This document shows positions 32,436-41,217 of a stretch of 64,000 nt of DNA, in pieces; position 1 is the first letter of the stretch; each line of letters begins with the position of its first letter. The notes under the pieces are model-generated. The model worked only from the letters and a program-made list of their open reading frames with translations, ran no database searches and was not told the DNA's origin. Where the stretch lies: contig NC_015953.1 of assembly GCF_000177195.2 (NCBI RefSeq), positions 4,650,001 to 4,714,000 on the forward strand. Direction: 5' to 3'. The translations under genes were made by a program, and so were the position numbers. This DNA is from Streptomyces sp. SirexAA-E. Lineage in GTDB: Bacteria; Actinomycetota; Actinomycetes; Streptomycetales; Streptomycetaceae.

Positions 32436-33809
32436 TCAGAAGAAGGTGCGGAGGTAGTCGGTGACCGTGCCGTCCGCCTCGACCAGCGGGATCAGCTGCC
32501 ACTTGTCGAAGGAGGTGCAGGGGTGCGAGAGGCCCATGCCGACCCAGTCCCCGACCTCCAGCTCGGCGTCCGCGTCCGTGCGGACCCAGCCGTGCTGGTC
32601 GGAGAGGCCGGTGACGGTGATGCCGGTGGCGGGGCGCACGGAGCCGTCGCGGGCGGAGCGGACGGCCTGCGCCTCGGGGAGGTCGAGGTCGTAGGCCGCG
32701 TCGCGCTTGCCCGCGTTGACGAAGGCCTGTTCCGGGGTGGGCCGGGACACGACCTGGGCCCAGAGCCGGAACGCCGGTCGCAGCGTGCCCTCTTCGGGGA
32801 CGCGGTTGAAGGGGGTGAGGTGGCGGTAGTGGCCGTCGTCGTGGCTGACGTACGCACCCGAACGCAGCAGCCTGCACACGGGGCGGCTCAGCGCGGGGAC
32901 GTCCGCGAAGACCTCGGCGACCGCGTCGAACCAGGCGCTGCCGCCCGCGCTGAGCAGGATCTCCTCGCCTGCGGCGAGCGCGTCGAAGCGGCCGGCCGCG
33001 TCGAAGGAGGCGGCGAGCGCCACGAGTCGGCGCAGCCAGTCGCGGACGCGCTCGGGGGAGGCGTCGGGCACCTCGCCCTCGTACCCCGCGACGCCCACCA
33101 GGCGCAGCGTGGACACGGCGGCCACCGCGTCGGCGACCGCCGCGCAGTCCTCCTCGGTGCGGGCACCGGTGCGCGCACCCTGCCCGGCGCCCAGCTCCAC
33201 GACGACGTCGACCGGGCGTGAGGCCCCGGCCGCGCGCAGGGCCTCGTCCATCAGCTCGACACCGCGCACCGAGTCGACGTAGCAGGCGAAGGCGAAGTCC
33301 GCGTCGGCGTCCAGCTCACCGGCCAGCCAGCGCAGCGCGACCGGGTCGACGACCTCGTTGGCCAGGAAGATCCGGCGGATGCCGTGGGCCCGGTAGACCC
33401 GCGCCTGGTGGGGGACGGCGGCCGTGATGCCCCAGGCGCCGTGCTCCAGCTGGCGGGCGAAGAGCTGCGGGGACATCGACGTCTTGCCGTGCGGGGCGAA
33501 GGCCAGCCCGTGCCGCTCGGCGTACGTCTCCAGGAGGGCGAGGTTGGCCTCGACGGACTCGGCGGACAGTGCCAGCACCGGGGTGGTGAACCCGCCGGTG
33601 AAGAGGTTGCGGCGCTCGGCGGCCAGGGCGCCGACGGTCAGGCCCTCGGCGTCCGGCGGCAGCGCCTTGAAGCGGTGGTCGACGCGCTCGTCGGCGAGCG
33701 CCGCGACGGCCCCGTCGGTGGTCCGGCCCGCGGACGGTCCGGCGGACGGGCCTGGGGGCTGCTGCTCGGCGGCCAAGGGAGCCTCCTCGGAGATCGGGTG
33801 TTGCATCAT
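32436..33809 (-). CDS. PLP-dependent D-amino-acid deaminase (D-serine/D-threonine dehydratase-like)
   Basis: A 457-residue fold-type III PLP enzyme (alanine racemase N-terminal barrel). The cofactor lysine is in FAPHGKTSMSPQLF and the barrel strands include RIFLANEVVD and VVVELGAGQGARTG. A C-terminal metal site with His and Cys is seen in GLSHPCTSFDKWQ, as in D-serine dehydratases and D-threonine aldolases. Two adjacent ATGs (33806 and 33809) are possible starts and lie inside a TTGCA/TGCAA palindrome. It probably acts on the D-amino acid freed by the downstream deacylase, making 2-oxoacid and ammonia. Confidence 0.85.
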   Translation of the reverse strand: MMQHPISEEAPLAAEQQPPGPSAGPSAGRTTDGAVAALADERVDHRFKALPPDAEGLTVGALAAERRNLFTGGFTTPVLALSAESVEANLALLETYAERHGLAFAPHGKTSMSPQLFARQLEHGAWGITAAVPHQARVYRAHGIRRIFLANEVVDPVALRWLAGELDADADFAFACYVDSVRGVELMDEALRAAGASRPVDVVVELGAGQGARTGARTEEDCAAVADAVAAVSTLRLVGVAGYEGEVPDASPERVRDWLRRLVALAASFDAAGRFDALAAGEEILLSAGGSAWFDAVAEVFADVPALSRPVCRLLRSGAYVSHDDGHYRHLTPFNRVPEEGTLRPAFRLWAQVVSRPTPEQAFVNAGKRDAAYDLDLPEAQAVRSARDGSVRPATGITVTGLSDQHGWVRTDADAELEVGDWVGMGLSHPCTSFDKWQLIPLVEADGTVTDYLRTFF

Positions 33810-33825
33810 GTGCAACGGGCATTGC
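33801..33825. promoter_or_regulatory. Three-half-site operator candidate for the IclR regulator
   Basis: TTGCA-TCATG-TGCAA (33801-33815) is a perfect 5-5-5 palindrome. It continues as GCAA-CGGGCA-TTGC (33812-33825), giving three alternating TTGCA-like half-sites. It covers the start codons of the D-amino-acid deaminase gene and lies about 90 bases before the kinase-IclR operon. That is the expected place for the IclR protein of this locus. Confidence 0.55.
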
Positions 33826-33913
33826 GTATATCGCTTGACGCTGTCTAACATCCGAGCCGATGCCGGGTCAATGGTCCCCACCGGCGCCCACGGCCGACCA
33901 GGAGGAGCCCGCA

Positions 33914-34972
33914 GTGCCCGGATCCGCAGCCAGGACACCCGCCGTGGACACGGACGTCGTCTGCCTCGGTGAGTCCATGGTGACGTTCCTGCCCTCGCGG
34001 CCCGGCCGCCTCGCCGACGTCCCCGCCTTCTCCCGCGGCATCGGCGGCGCCGAGTCCAACGTCGCCTGTGCGCTGGCCGCCGCCGGACACCGCGTGAAGT
34101 GGGTCAGCCGGGTCGGCGCCGACGGTTTCGGCGACCACCTCGTCGAGGCCGTCGCCGCGTACGGGGTCGACACCTCCGCCGTACGCCGCGACCCGGACCG
34201 GCCCACCGGCATCTACTTCCGCACGGCGACGGACCGGGACACCGACGTCCACGAAGTGGCCTACTACCGCGCCGGGTCCGCCGCCTCCGCGATGTCCCCG
34301 CACAACGTCCCCCACGACGCCCTGCTCGGCGGCCGCGTCCTGCACCTGTCCGGCATCACCGCCGCGCTCTCCGCCGACTGCCTGGCCCTCCTCCACGCAC
34401 TCACCGCCCCCCGCCCCGGCCGCCCCCTGGTCTCCTTCGACGTCAACCACCGGCCCGGCCTGTGGCGGAACGGCGACCGGGGGCCGAAGGTGCTGCTGGA
34501 CCTCGCCCGCCGCTGCGACCTCGTCTTCGCCGGGGAAGACGAGGCGGCGTCGGCCTGGGGCGTGCACGGCACCGAGGCGATCCGCGCGGCGCTGCCCGAA
34601 CCGGACGTCCTCGTCGTCAAGCGCGGCGCGGACGGTGCCACCGTCTACTCCCGCACCGGCCCCGGACGGCAGGACACCGTCACCGAGGTCCCCGCCCTCC
34701 ACGTGGACGTCGTCGCACCCGTCGGCGCCGGGGACGCGTTCGCCGCCGGATTCCTCTCCGCCACCCTGCGCGGCCTGCCCGTACGCGACCGGGCCCGCCA
34801 CGGGCACCTGATGGCCGCCGCCGTCCTCACCGTCCCCGGCGACCTCACCGCACCCCCCTCCCGCCCGCACGCCGACCGCCTCGTGGCCCTGGACGACACC
34901 GCCTGGGGCACACTTCGTCTCGGCCCCGGCTGGACGGACGACGGGGCGAACGAGGAGGTACCAGTCACATGA
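33914..34972 (+). CDS. PfkB-family sugar kinase (2-keto-3-deoxygluconate kinase-like)
   Basis: A 352-residue ribokinase-fold kinase. VVCLGESMVTFLP begins the domain; IGGAESNVACALAAAG is the PfkB signature 1 region; DVVAPVGAGDAFAAGFL is signature 2 with the catalytic aspartate. It is most like 2-dehydro-3-deoxygluconokinases. I chose the GTG at 33914, which has AGGAGG eight bases upstream; an ATG at 33860 has none. It starts an operon with IclR, RidA and probably the GntP permease. That set suggests uptake and phosphorylation of a sugar acid such as gluconate or KDG. Confidence 0.87.
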   Translation: MPGSAARTPAVDTDVVCLGESMVTFLPSRPGRLADVPAFSRGIGGAESNVACALAAAGHRVKWVSRVGADGFGDHLVEAVAAYGVDTSAVRRDPDRPTGIYFRTATDRDTDVHEVAYYRAGSAASAMSPHNVPHDALLGGRVLHLSGITAALSADCLALLHALTAPRPGRPLVSFDVNHRPGLWRNGDRGPKVLLDLARRCDLVFAGEDEAASAWGVHGTEAIRAALPEPDVLVVKRGADGATVYSRTGPGRQDTVTEVPALHVDVVAPVGAGDAFAAGFLSATLRGLPVRDRARHGHLMAAAVLTVPGDLTAPPSRPHADRLVALDDTAWGTLRLGPGWTDDGANEEVPVT

Positions 34973-35727
34973 GCCAGACCGTCGACCGCGCGCTGAGCAT
35001 CCTGCCGCTGCTCGCCCAGGGCCCCGCCGACCTCGGCCAGGTCGCCGAACGGCTCGGCGTCCACAAGTCCACGGCACTGCGCCTGCTGCGTACGCTCCAC
35101 GAGCACGGGCTCGTCTACCGCCAGGAGGACCAGCGCTACCGGCTCGGCGCCCGGCTCTTCGCCCTCGCCCAGGAAGCCGTCGAGAACCTCGACGTACGCG
35201 AGATCGCCCACACCCACCTCGTCGAACTCAACGAGCAGTGCGGGCACACCGTCCACCTCGCCGTGTACGAGGAGAACGAGGTCCTCTACATCGACAAGGT
35301 CGAGAGCCGCTACCCGGTCAGGATGTACTCGCGGATCGGCAAACCCGTCGCGATCACCGTCGCCGCGGTCGCCAAGCTCCTCCTCGCCGATCTGACCGAG
35401 CCCGAGCGGCGCGTGATCGCCGAACGCCTCGACTACCCCCTGTACACGTCCCGTTCGACCCCCAACGCCGGTGCCTTCCTCAAGGAACTCGCCGTCGTAC
35501 GCGAACAGGGATGGGCCACCGACCTCGGCGGCCACGAGGAGTCCATCAACTGCGTCGGCGCCCCCGTCCGGGGCGCCGACGGGCGGGTCGTCGCCGCCAT
35601 GTCGGTGTCCGCACCGAACGTGGTCGTCACCGCCGAGGAACTCCTCACCCTGCTCCCGCTGGTGCGCCGCACCGCCGACGCCATCAGCCGGGAGTACTCC
35701 GGTACCACCCACGCGAAGAAAGCCTGA
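34969..35727 (+). CDS. IclR-family transcriptional regulator
   Basis: A 252-residue regulator. The N-terminal winged helix (residues 1-65) shows SQTVDRALSILPLLAQ, VAERLGVHKSTALRLLRTL and YRLGARLF. The C-terminal ligand-binding GAF-like domain has SRIGKPVAITVAAVAKLLLA and GGHEESINCVGAPV. It overlaps the kinase stop by ATGA. It is expected to control this catabolic locus in response to a small acid; TTGCA-type half-sites near 33801-33825 are candidate targets. Confidence 0.93.
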   Translation: MSQTVDRALSILPLLAQGPADLGQVAERLGVHKSTALRLLRTLHEHGLVYRQEDQRYRLGARLFALAQEAVENLDVREIAHTHLVELNEQCGHTVHLAVYEENEVLYIDKVESRYPVRMYSRIGKPVAITVAAVAKLLLADLTEPERRVIAERLDYPLYTSRSTPNAGAFLKELAVVREQGWATDLGGHEESINCVGAPVRGADGRVVAAMSVSAPNVVVTAEELLTLLPLVRRTADAISREYSGTTHAKKA

Positions 35728-35733
35728 ACCGCC

Positions 35734-36144
35734 ATGACCGAGAAGACCGCTCTCACCCCCAGCACCCACACCACGCCGCCCGCGAAGTTCTCGCACGGCG
35801 TGAAGAAGGGCAACATCCTCCAGGTCGCCGGCCAGGTCGGTTTCCTGCCCGCCGTCGAGGGCCAGGCACCCACCCCGGCCGGCCCCACCCTGCGCGAGCA
35901 GACCCTCCAGACCTTCGCCAACGTCAAGGCGATCCTGGAAGAGGGCGGCGCGAGCTGGGACGACGTGATGATGATGCGCGTCTACCTCACGGACGTCGAC
36001 CACTTCGCCGAGATGAACGCGATCTACAACGAGTACTTCGAGCAGCAGCACCTCACCGCACCCGCCGCCGCCCGTACGACGGTCTACGTGGGCCTGCCCA
36101 AGGGCCTGCTCATCGAGATCGACGCCCTCGCCGTCCTCGGCTGA
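35734..36144 (+). CDS. RidA-family imine/enamine deaminase
   Basis: A 136-residue trimeric protein of the RidA (YjgF/UK114) family. GNILQVAGQVGFLP, FANVKAILEEGGASWDDVMMMRVYLTD and ARTTVYVGLPKGLLIEIDALAV cover the fold; the arginine near residue 112 binds substrate carboxylate. RidA hydrolyses 2-aminoacrylate-type enamines released by PLP dehydratases, which fits its place beside a D-amino-acid deaminase. It follows the IclR stop by six bases. Confidence 0.93.
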   Translation: MTEKTALTPSTHTTPPAKFSHGVKKGNILQVAGQVGFLPAVEGQAPTPAGPTLREQTLQTFANVKAILEEGGASWDDVMMMRVYLTDVDHFAEMNAIYNEYFEQQHLTAPAAARTTVYVGLPKGLLIEIDALAVLG

Positions 36145-36327
36145 CCGCGACACCCGGCCCCCGGGCCGCGCCCTTCTGGTCCCCGCACCCTCCGACCCCC
36201 TGAGCCGCTTGCCCCACCCCTCGCAGCACCCCACCCCGCCTCACGGCACGGCGCCCCGACCCCGTCGCACGGGAGCGCCGTGCCGCGGTCCCCCCTGCCC
36301 CGAAACCCTCACCGGAGTTGACCGATC

Positions 36328-37803
36328 ATGCTCCCAGTCGCCGCACCGGCCACCCCCGAGGCGCCACCGCACACCGGTGGACTGCTCCTGTTCATCGACG
36401 GCACGGCGGGTCTGCTGACCGTCGCCGTCCTCGGCATCGCCCTCCTGCTCGTCCTGATCATCAAGGTCAGGCTCCAGCCGTTCGTCGCGCTGCTCGCCGT
36501 CTCCATAGCCGTCGGCCTGGGTGCCGGGCTCTCCGTCACCGAACTCTTCGGCACGGTCCAGAAATCCGCGGCGGTCTCCGTCATCGAGTCCGGCATGGGC
36601 GGCATCCTCGGCCATGTCGCGATCATCATCGGGCTGGGCACGATGCTCGGCGCGATCCTGGAGGTCTCCGGCGGCGCCGAGGTGCTGAGCACCCGCCTGC
36701 TGAACCTCTTCGGGGAGAAGCGAGCCCCGCTCGCCATGGGGCTCACCGGCCTCATCTTCGGAATCCCGGTCTTCTTCGACGTCGGCATCTTCGTCCTCGC
36801 GCCGATCGTCTACGCCGCCGCCAAACGGTCCGGCAAATCGATCCTCCTGTACGCGATGCCGCTGCTGGCCGGCCTCTCCATGACCCACGCGTTCCTGCCC
36901 CCGCACCCCGGGCCGGTCGCCGCCGCCGGACTGTTCGACGTCTCGCTGGGCTGGGTCATCCTGATGGGCGCCCTCGTCGGCATCCCGTCGGTCCTCGCCG
37001 CCTGGGCCTACGCCGCCTGGATCGGCAAGCGGATCTTCGTCGACGTACCGCAGGACATGGTCGAGGCCGCCGCCGAGTCGAAGGCCGCGGTCGTCGCCGA
37101 GCAGCGTGCCGCCGGGGTCACCCCGCACGAGAAGCCCGTCGCGCTGGGCACCGTGCTCGCCATCATCGGTACCCCGCTGGTGCTGATCCTCGCGGCGACC
37201 TTCTCCTCGATCGCGCTCGACCCCTCCACGCTCCGCTCGGTCATCGAGTTCTTCGGCAACCCGTTCGTCGCCCTGACGATCGCCCTGCTGCTGGCGTACT
37301 ACCTGCTGGGGATCCGGCGCGGCTGGTCCCGCAAGTCCCTCGAAGCGGTCTCCACGGCCTCGCTCAAGCCGGTCGGCAACATCCTGCTGGTGGTCGGTGC
37401 GGGCGGCATCTTCGGCGCCGTCCTCAAGGGGAGCGGCATCGCGGACGCGCTCGCCGACACCTTCAACGACGTCGGCCTGCCGGTCATCCTGCTCGCCTGG
37501 CTGATCTCCGTCGTGCTGCGGGTCGCGCAGGGCTCGGCGACGGTCGCGATCGTCACCACCGCCGGCATCGTCCTCCCGCTGGTCGAGGGCCAGGACATGT
37601 CACAGGGGCACCTGGCGCTGATCATCATGGCGATCTCGGCGGGCTCGATCTTCGCCTCGCACGTCAACGACGGCGGCTTCTGGATGGTCTCGAAGTACTT
37701 CGGCATCTCCGAACGCGACACCCTGAAGTCGTGGACGGTCCTCGAAACGGTCCTGTCGGTCGCCGGGTTCGTGGTCGCGGCGGCGCTGAGCCTGGTGATC
37801 TAG
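36328..37803 (+). CDS. GntP-family permease
   Basis: A 491-residue, 12-14-helix secondary transporter of the gluconate:H+ symporter family, which also includes D-serine transporters. Typical elements are SGMGGILGHVAIIIGLGTMLGAILE, GIPVFFDVGIFVLAPI, THAFLPPHPGPVAAA and VNDGGFWMVSKYFG. The 183-bp gap after ridA may contain its own promoter. Both gluconate (with the KDG-like kinase) and D-serine (with the D-amino-acid deaminase) are plausible substrates; the sequence alone does not decide. Confidence 0.9.
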   Translation: MLPVAAPATPEAPPHTGGLLLFIDGTAGLLTVAVLGIALLLVLIIKVRLQPFVALLAVSIAVGLGAGLSVTELFGTVQKSAAVSVIESGMGGILGHVAIIIGLGTMLGAILEVSGGAEVLSTRLLNLFGEKRAPLAMGLTGLIFGIPVFFDVGIFVLAPIVYAAAKRSGKSILLYAMPLLAGLSMTHAFLPPHPGPVAAAGLFDVSLGWVILMGALVGIPSVLAAWAYAAWIGKRIFVDVPQDMVEAAAESKAAVVAEQRAAGVTPHEKPVALGTVLAIIGTPLVLILAATFSSIALDPSTLRSVIEFFGNPFVALTIALLLAYYLLGIRRGWSRKSLEAVSTASLKPVGNILLVVGAGGIFGAVLKGSGIADALADTFNDVGLPVILLAWLISVVLRVAQGSATVAIVTTAGIVLPLVEGQDMSQGHLALIIMAISAGSIFASHVNDGGFWMVSKYFGISERDTLKSWTVLETVLSVAGFVVAAALSLVI

Positions 37804-37820
37804 GGACCCGTTCGGGCCGG

Positions 37821-37855
37821 GCCGGGGCGGCGCCTCATCGCGGCGCCGCCCCGGC
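37821..37855 (+). terminator. Terminator after the GntP gene
   Basis: A 14-bp perfect stem (GCCGGGGCGGCGCC, 37821-37834, with 37842-37855) and a 7-base loop, 18 bases after the stop. Confidence 0.85.
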
Positions 37856-37910
37856 ACGGCCGTGACGCGCCCTCTTGTGCGCAGGCCCGCTTTGCGCTTC
37901 GTTGATCGGC

Positions 37911-39266
37911 ATGGCGGAGACAAGCGGAACCACAGGTACGGGTCCCGACGCGGAGCCGGGCCCGGACGCGGAGCCCGTCGCGGAGGCGGCCGGGCCGCCC
38001 CCGGCAGGGGCGCGCAGGTCCAGCTGGACCTATATCGGCCCCGGCATCGTCGTCGCCGCGACCGGGGTCGGCGCCGGGGACCTGGTCGCGACGCTCATCG
38101 CGGGGAGCGAGTTCGGCTACACCCTCATGTGGGCGGCCGTCATCGGCTGCCTGGTCAAGATCTCGCTCGCCGAGGCGGTGGGCCGCTGGCACCTCGCGAC
38201 CGGCCGCACGCTCTTCGACGGCTGGCGCTCCCTCGGCGGCTGGACCACCGGATACTTCGCGGTGTACGTCGTCATCTGGGGCTTCGTGTACGGCGCCACG
38301 GCGATGTCCTCCAGCGCCCTGCCCGTCGTGGCGCTCTTCCCGGACGGCCCCGGGCTGAAGACCTGGGCGATCGTCACCGGCCTCGTCGGCCTCGTCTTCG
38401 TCTGGTTCAACCGGTACGCCGTCTTCGAGAAGGTCATGACGGTCATGGTCGGCGTGATGTTCGTCGTCGTGGTCTACGTGGCGGTCCGGGTGGTGCCGGA
38501 CCTCGGGGCGTCCTTCGCGGGGCTGCTGCCCGTGCTCCCGGACGGCTCGCTCGTCTACACCCTGGGGCTGATCGGCGGCGTCGGCGGGACGATCACGATG
38601 GCGGCGTACGGCTACTGGGTCAACGCCAAGGGCTGGTCCGACTCCACCTGGATGAAGGTGATGCGGATCGACAACCGGATCGCCTACCTCACCACCGGCA
38701 TCTTCGTCGTCGCGATGCTCGTCGTCGGCGCCGAACTGCTGCACTCGTCGAGCATCGCTCTCAGCACGGGGGACCGGGGGCTGATCGACCTCGGGCTGGT
38801 CCTGGAGGAGCGCTTCGGCACGGCCACCGCGAAGCTGTTCCTGGTGGGCTTCTTCGCCACCTCGTTCTCGTCGCTCATCGGCGTGTGGCACGGGGTCAGC
38901 CTGATGTTCGCCGACTTCGTCGAGCGGATGCGGGCGGGACGGCGCGCCGAGGGCCAAGAGCCGGCGGGCAGGGCGGCGGTCAGCCGGCAGGAGCGCTCCG
39001 TGGCGTTCCGGGGGTACCTGCTCTGGCTGACCTTCCCGCCGATGGCCCTGCTCTGGCTGGACGAGCCGTTCGGTCTGGTCATCGGGTACGGAGTGCTCGG
39101 CGCGTTCTTCATGCCGTTCCTGTCCGTGACCCTGCTCTGGCTGCTCAACTCCTCGCGCACACCCGCCCGGTGGCGCAACAGCTGGCTCAGCAACGGCATG
39201 CTCGGCGCCGCCGGCCTGCTGTTCCTCGTGCTGTGCGTCGAGCAGGTCCGCGACCTGCCCTGGTGA
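37911..39266 (+). CDS. Nramp-related transporter lacking the DPGN metal motif
   Basis: A 451-residue, 11-helix membrane protein of the Nramp/LeuT-like superfamily. The first helix reads GPGIVVAATGVGAGDLVATL where metal-transporting Nramps have DPGN, and helix 6 has TITMAAYGYWVNAKGW instead of the MPH metal-binding motif. The conserved divalent-ion ligands are therefore absent. This subgroup is often annotated as Nramp/Mn transport, but its cargo is likely different. The ATG at 37911 is chosen on protein alignment sense; the first 45 residues are Pro/Glu/Ala-rich and cytosolic. Confidence 0.85.
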   Translation: MAETSGTTGTGPDAEPGPDAEPVAEAAGPPPAGARRSSWTYIGPGIVVAATGVGAGDLVATLIAGSEFGYTLMWAAVIGCLVKISLAEAVGRWHLATGRTLFDGWRSLGGWTTGYFAVYVVIWGFVYGATAMSSSALPVVALFPDGPGLKTWAIVTGLVGLVFVWFNRYAVFEKVMTVMVGVMFVVVVYVAVRVVPDLGASFAGLLPVLPDGSLVYTLGLIGGVGGTITMAAYGYWVNAKGWSDSTWMKVMRIDNRIAYLTTGIFVVAMLVVGAELLHSSSIALSTGDRGLIDLGLVLEERFGTATAKLFLVGFFATSFSSLIGVWHGVSLMFADFVERMRAGRRAEGQEPAGRAAVSRQERSVAFRGYLLWLTFPPMALLWLDEPFGLVIGYGVLGAFFMPFLSVTLLWLLNSSRTPARWRNSWLSNGMLGAAGLLFLVLCVEQVRDLPW

Positions 39267-39344
39267 CGTGGGCGGCACGGGCCCGGGACGCCGACAGCGC
39301 CGCCGGGGGAGCGGCGGCGCTGCGGGTCATCGGGGTGGGAGGGG

Positions 39345-41078
39345 TTACGGAAGGCCGTGGACGTGCGGGCCGACCGCGTTGGACCAGGCGTTGCCCGCCG
39401 TGGCGTCCCAGTTCGTCGACCAGGTCATCGCACCACGGATGTCCGGGTACGTCCTGGACGGCTTGAAGGAACCGCAGCCGGTGCCCTTGGCCAGGCAGTC
39501 CAGGGCCGCGTTCACGACCGACGGGGCGACGTAGCCGCTGCCCGCGCCGCGGGTGGAGGCGGGCACACCGAGGCCGACCTGGGACGGGGCGAGGCCGCCC
39601 TCCAACTGGATGCAGGCGAGCGCGGTGAGGAAGTCCACCGAGCCCTGCGAGTAGACCTTGCCGTCGCAGCCCAGCATCGAACCGCTGTTGTAGTACTGCA
39701 TGTTGACGACGGTCAGGATGTCCTTGATGTTGAGCGCCGTCTTGAAGTACTCACCCGACGTCGACTGCATGTCGATCGTCTGCGGCGCCATCGTGATGAC
39801 GAGACCGGAGCCCACCTTCGAGGACAGCGACCGCAGGGCCTTCGTCATGTAGGTGGAGTTGAGGCCGTTCTCCAGGTCGATGTCGACGCCGTTGAAGCCG
39901 TACTCCTGGATCAGCGTGTACAGCGAGTCCGCGAACGCGTTCGCCGAGGCGTCGCTGTTGACCGAGACGGTGCCCTTCTCGCCGCCGACGGAGATGATGA
40001 CGTTCTTGCCCGCGGCCTGCTTGGCCTTGATGTCGGCCTTGAACTGGGCGACGGTGTAGCCGTTCAGGCCCGCCGAGTCGAGGTTGAAGGTGACGGCACC
40101 CGGGGTACCGGCGGCGTCCGCGAAGGAGACGGCGATGATGTCGTAGTTCGCGGGCACGTCGCTGAGCTTCTGGACGGCCGCGCCGTTGTTGAAGTTCTGC
40201 CAGTAGCCGGTCACGGCGTGCTTGGGCACGGAGGTCGAGGGGCCCGGGCCGGTCTCGTCCTTCTTGGCCGTACGTCCGCTCACGGTCGCCGACCTGACGG
40301 ACTCACCGGCGGCGTTGGTGGCGCTCACCGAGAACTGGTACGCGGTGTCGGCGGCCAGGCCGCTCACCGTCGCGGAGGTGCCGGTGGTGGTGGTCGCCTT
40401 GGTGCCGTCCCGGTAGACGGTGTAGCCGGTGGCGCCGGAGACCGCGTTCCACGACAGGGCCACCGAGGAGGACGTGGTGGTGCCGACGGCCAGACCGGCG
40501 GGGGCGCCGGGGATCGCCGGGCCGGGCTCCTCCGTACCGCCGCCGCCGTCGGGTCCGGTGACCGCGACGTCGTCCGCGTAGTAGGCCGCCTGGCCGTACC
40601 AGCCGTGGGTGTAGACCTGCACCGAGGTGGTGGACGGGCCGGTGGTGAAGCTCGTGCGCAGCTGGGTCCAGCCGGTGCTGCCGGGGGTCCAGGTGGAGAC
40701 GTCGGTGGTGCCGGTGCCGCTCGCCCCGAGGTAGGCGTACCCGCCCTGCACCCAGGAACTGAGCGCATAGGTGGAGTTGGGCTTCACGGCCACGGTCTGG
40801 GTGCACTTCGCGTTGTCCTGGCCGCTCGGGGTGGCCTTGAGGGCGGCGGAGCCGCCGTGCACGGGGGAGGAGACGGTGGCGCCGCTGCCGCCGGTACAGG
40901 TCCAGCCGCTGAGGCCGCTCTCGAACCCGGCGTTCTTGGCGACGTTGATGTCGGCCGCCTGTGCGGTGCCGACCAGACCGGTCACGGTCAGGGCGCCGGC
41001 CGCGAGGGCGGCCACGGCTCCGCCGAGGACGGGACGCGAGCGACGTCTTCTGGGTCTGCTGCCTGCGGAGCGTTCCAC
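39345..41078 (-). CDS. Secreted GH18 chitinase with CBM and fibronectin III domains
   Basis: A 577-residue exported endochitinase. Twin-arginine-rich signal region (RRRRSRPVLGG, cleavage near AQA). An N-terminal carbohydrate-binding module of about 130 residues (AGFESGLSGWTCTG) is followed by a fibronectin type III domain (PAGLAVGTTTSSSVALSW). The GH18 barrel has KNVIISVGGEKG and the catalytic GFNGVDIDLENG with the acid glutamate. I chose the GTG at 41078 because GGAGGCAGCAA precedes it. A DasR-type box 69-80 bases upstream suggests N-acetylglucosamine-dependent control. It hydrolyses chitin outside the cell. Confidence 0.95.
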   Translation of the reverse strand: MERSAGSRPRRRRSRPVLGGAVAALAAGALTVTGLVGTAQAADINVAKNAGFESGLSGWTCTGGSGATVSSPVHGGSAALKATPSGQDNAKCTQTVAVKPNSTYALSSWVQGGYAYLGASGTGTTDVSTWTPGSTGWTQLRTSFTTGPSTTSVQVYTHGWYGQAAYYADDVAVTGPDGGGGTEEPGPAIPGAPAGLAVGTTTSSSVALSWNAVSGATGYTVYRDGTKATTTTGTSATVSGLAADTAYQFSVSATNAAGESVRSATVSGRTAKKDETGPGPSTSVPKHAVTGYWQNFNNGAAVQKLSDVPANYDIIAVSFADAAGTPGAVTFNLDSAGLNGYTVAQFKADIKAKQAAGKNVIISVGGEKGTVSVNSDASANAFADSLYTLIQEYGFNGVDIDLENGLNSTYMTKALRSLSSKVGSGLVITMAPQTIDMQSTSGEYFKTALNIKDILTVVNMQYYNSGSMLGCDGKVYSQGSVDFLTALACIQLEGGLAPSQVGLGVPASTRGAGSGYVAPSVVNAALDCLAKGTGCGSFKPSRTYPDIRGAMTWSTNWDATAGNAWSNAVGPHVHGLP

Positions 41079-41146
41079 TTGCTGCCTCCGGTGGGGGAGT
41101 CGGGGAGTGCGGGCGGGGGAACGGTGGCCACCGTTGGCGCATAAAC

Positions 41147-41158
41147 TGGTCCAGACCA
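41147..41158. promoter_or_regulatory. DasR-type box (dre) upstream of the chitinase
   Basis: ACTGGTCCAGACCAAT (41145-41160) contains the palindrome TGGTCCAGACCA, one base from the streptomycete DasR consensus TGGTCTAGACCA. DasR represses chitinase genes until glucosamine-6-phosphate accumulates; that is known for the family and inferred here. Confidence 0.85.
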
Positions 41159-41217
41159 ATCGAGTTGTCAAGACCTCTGGCGTCAGCTTTCGCGAGGACG
41201 GCGCCCGCGAGGGGGCC

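Noticed and set aside
30706-32457. 583-residue plus-strand frame opposite the D-aminoacylase gene
   Set aside because: It is antisense to a well-supported enzyme gene and has low-complexity composition.
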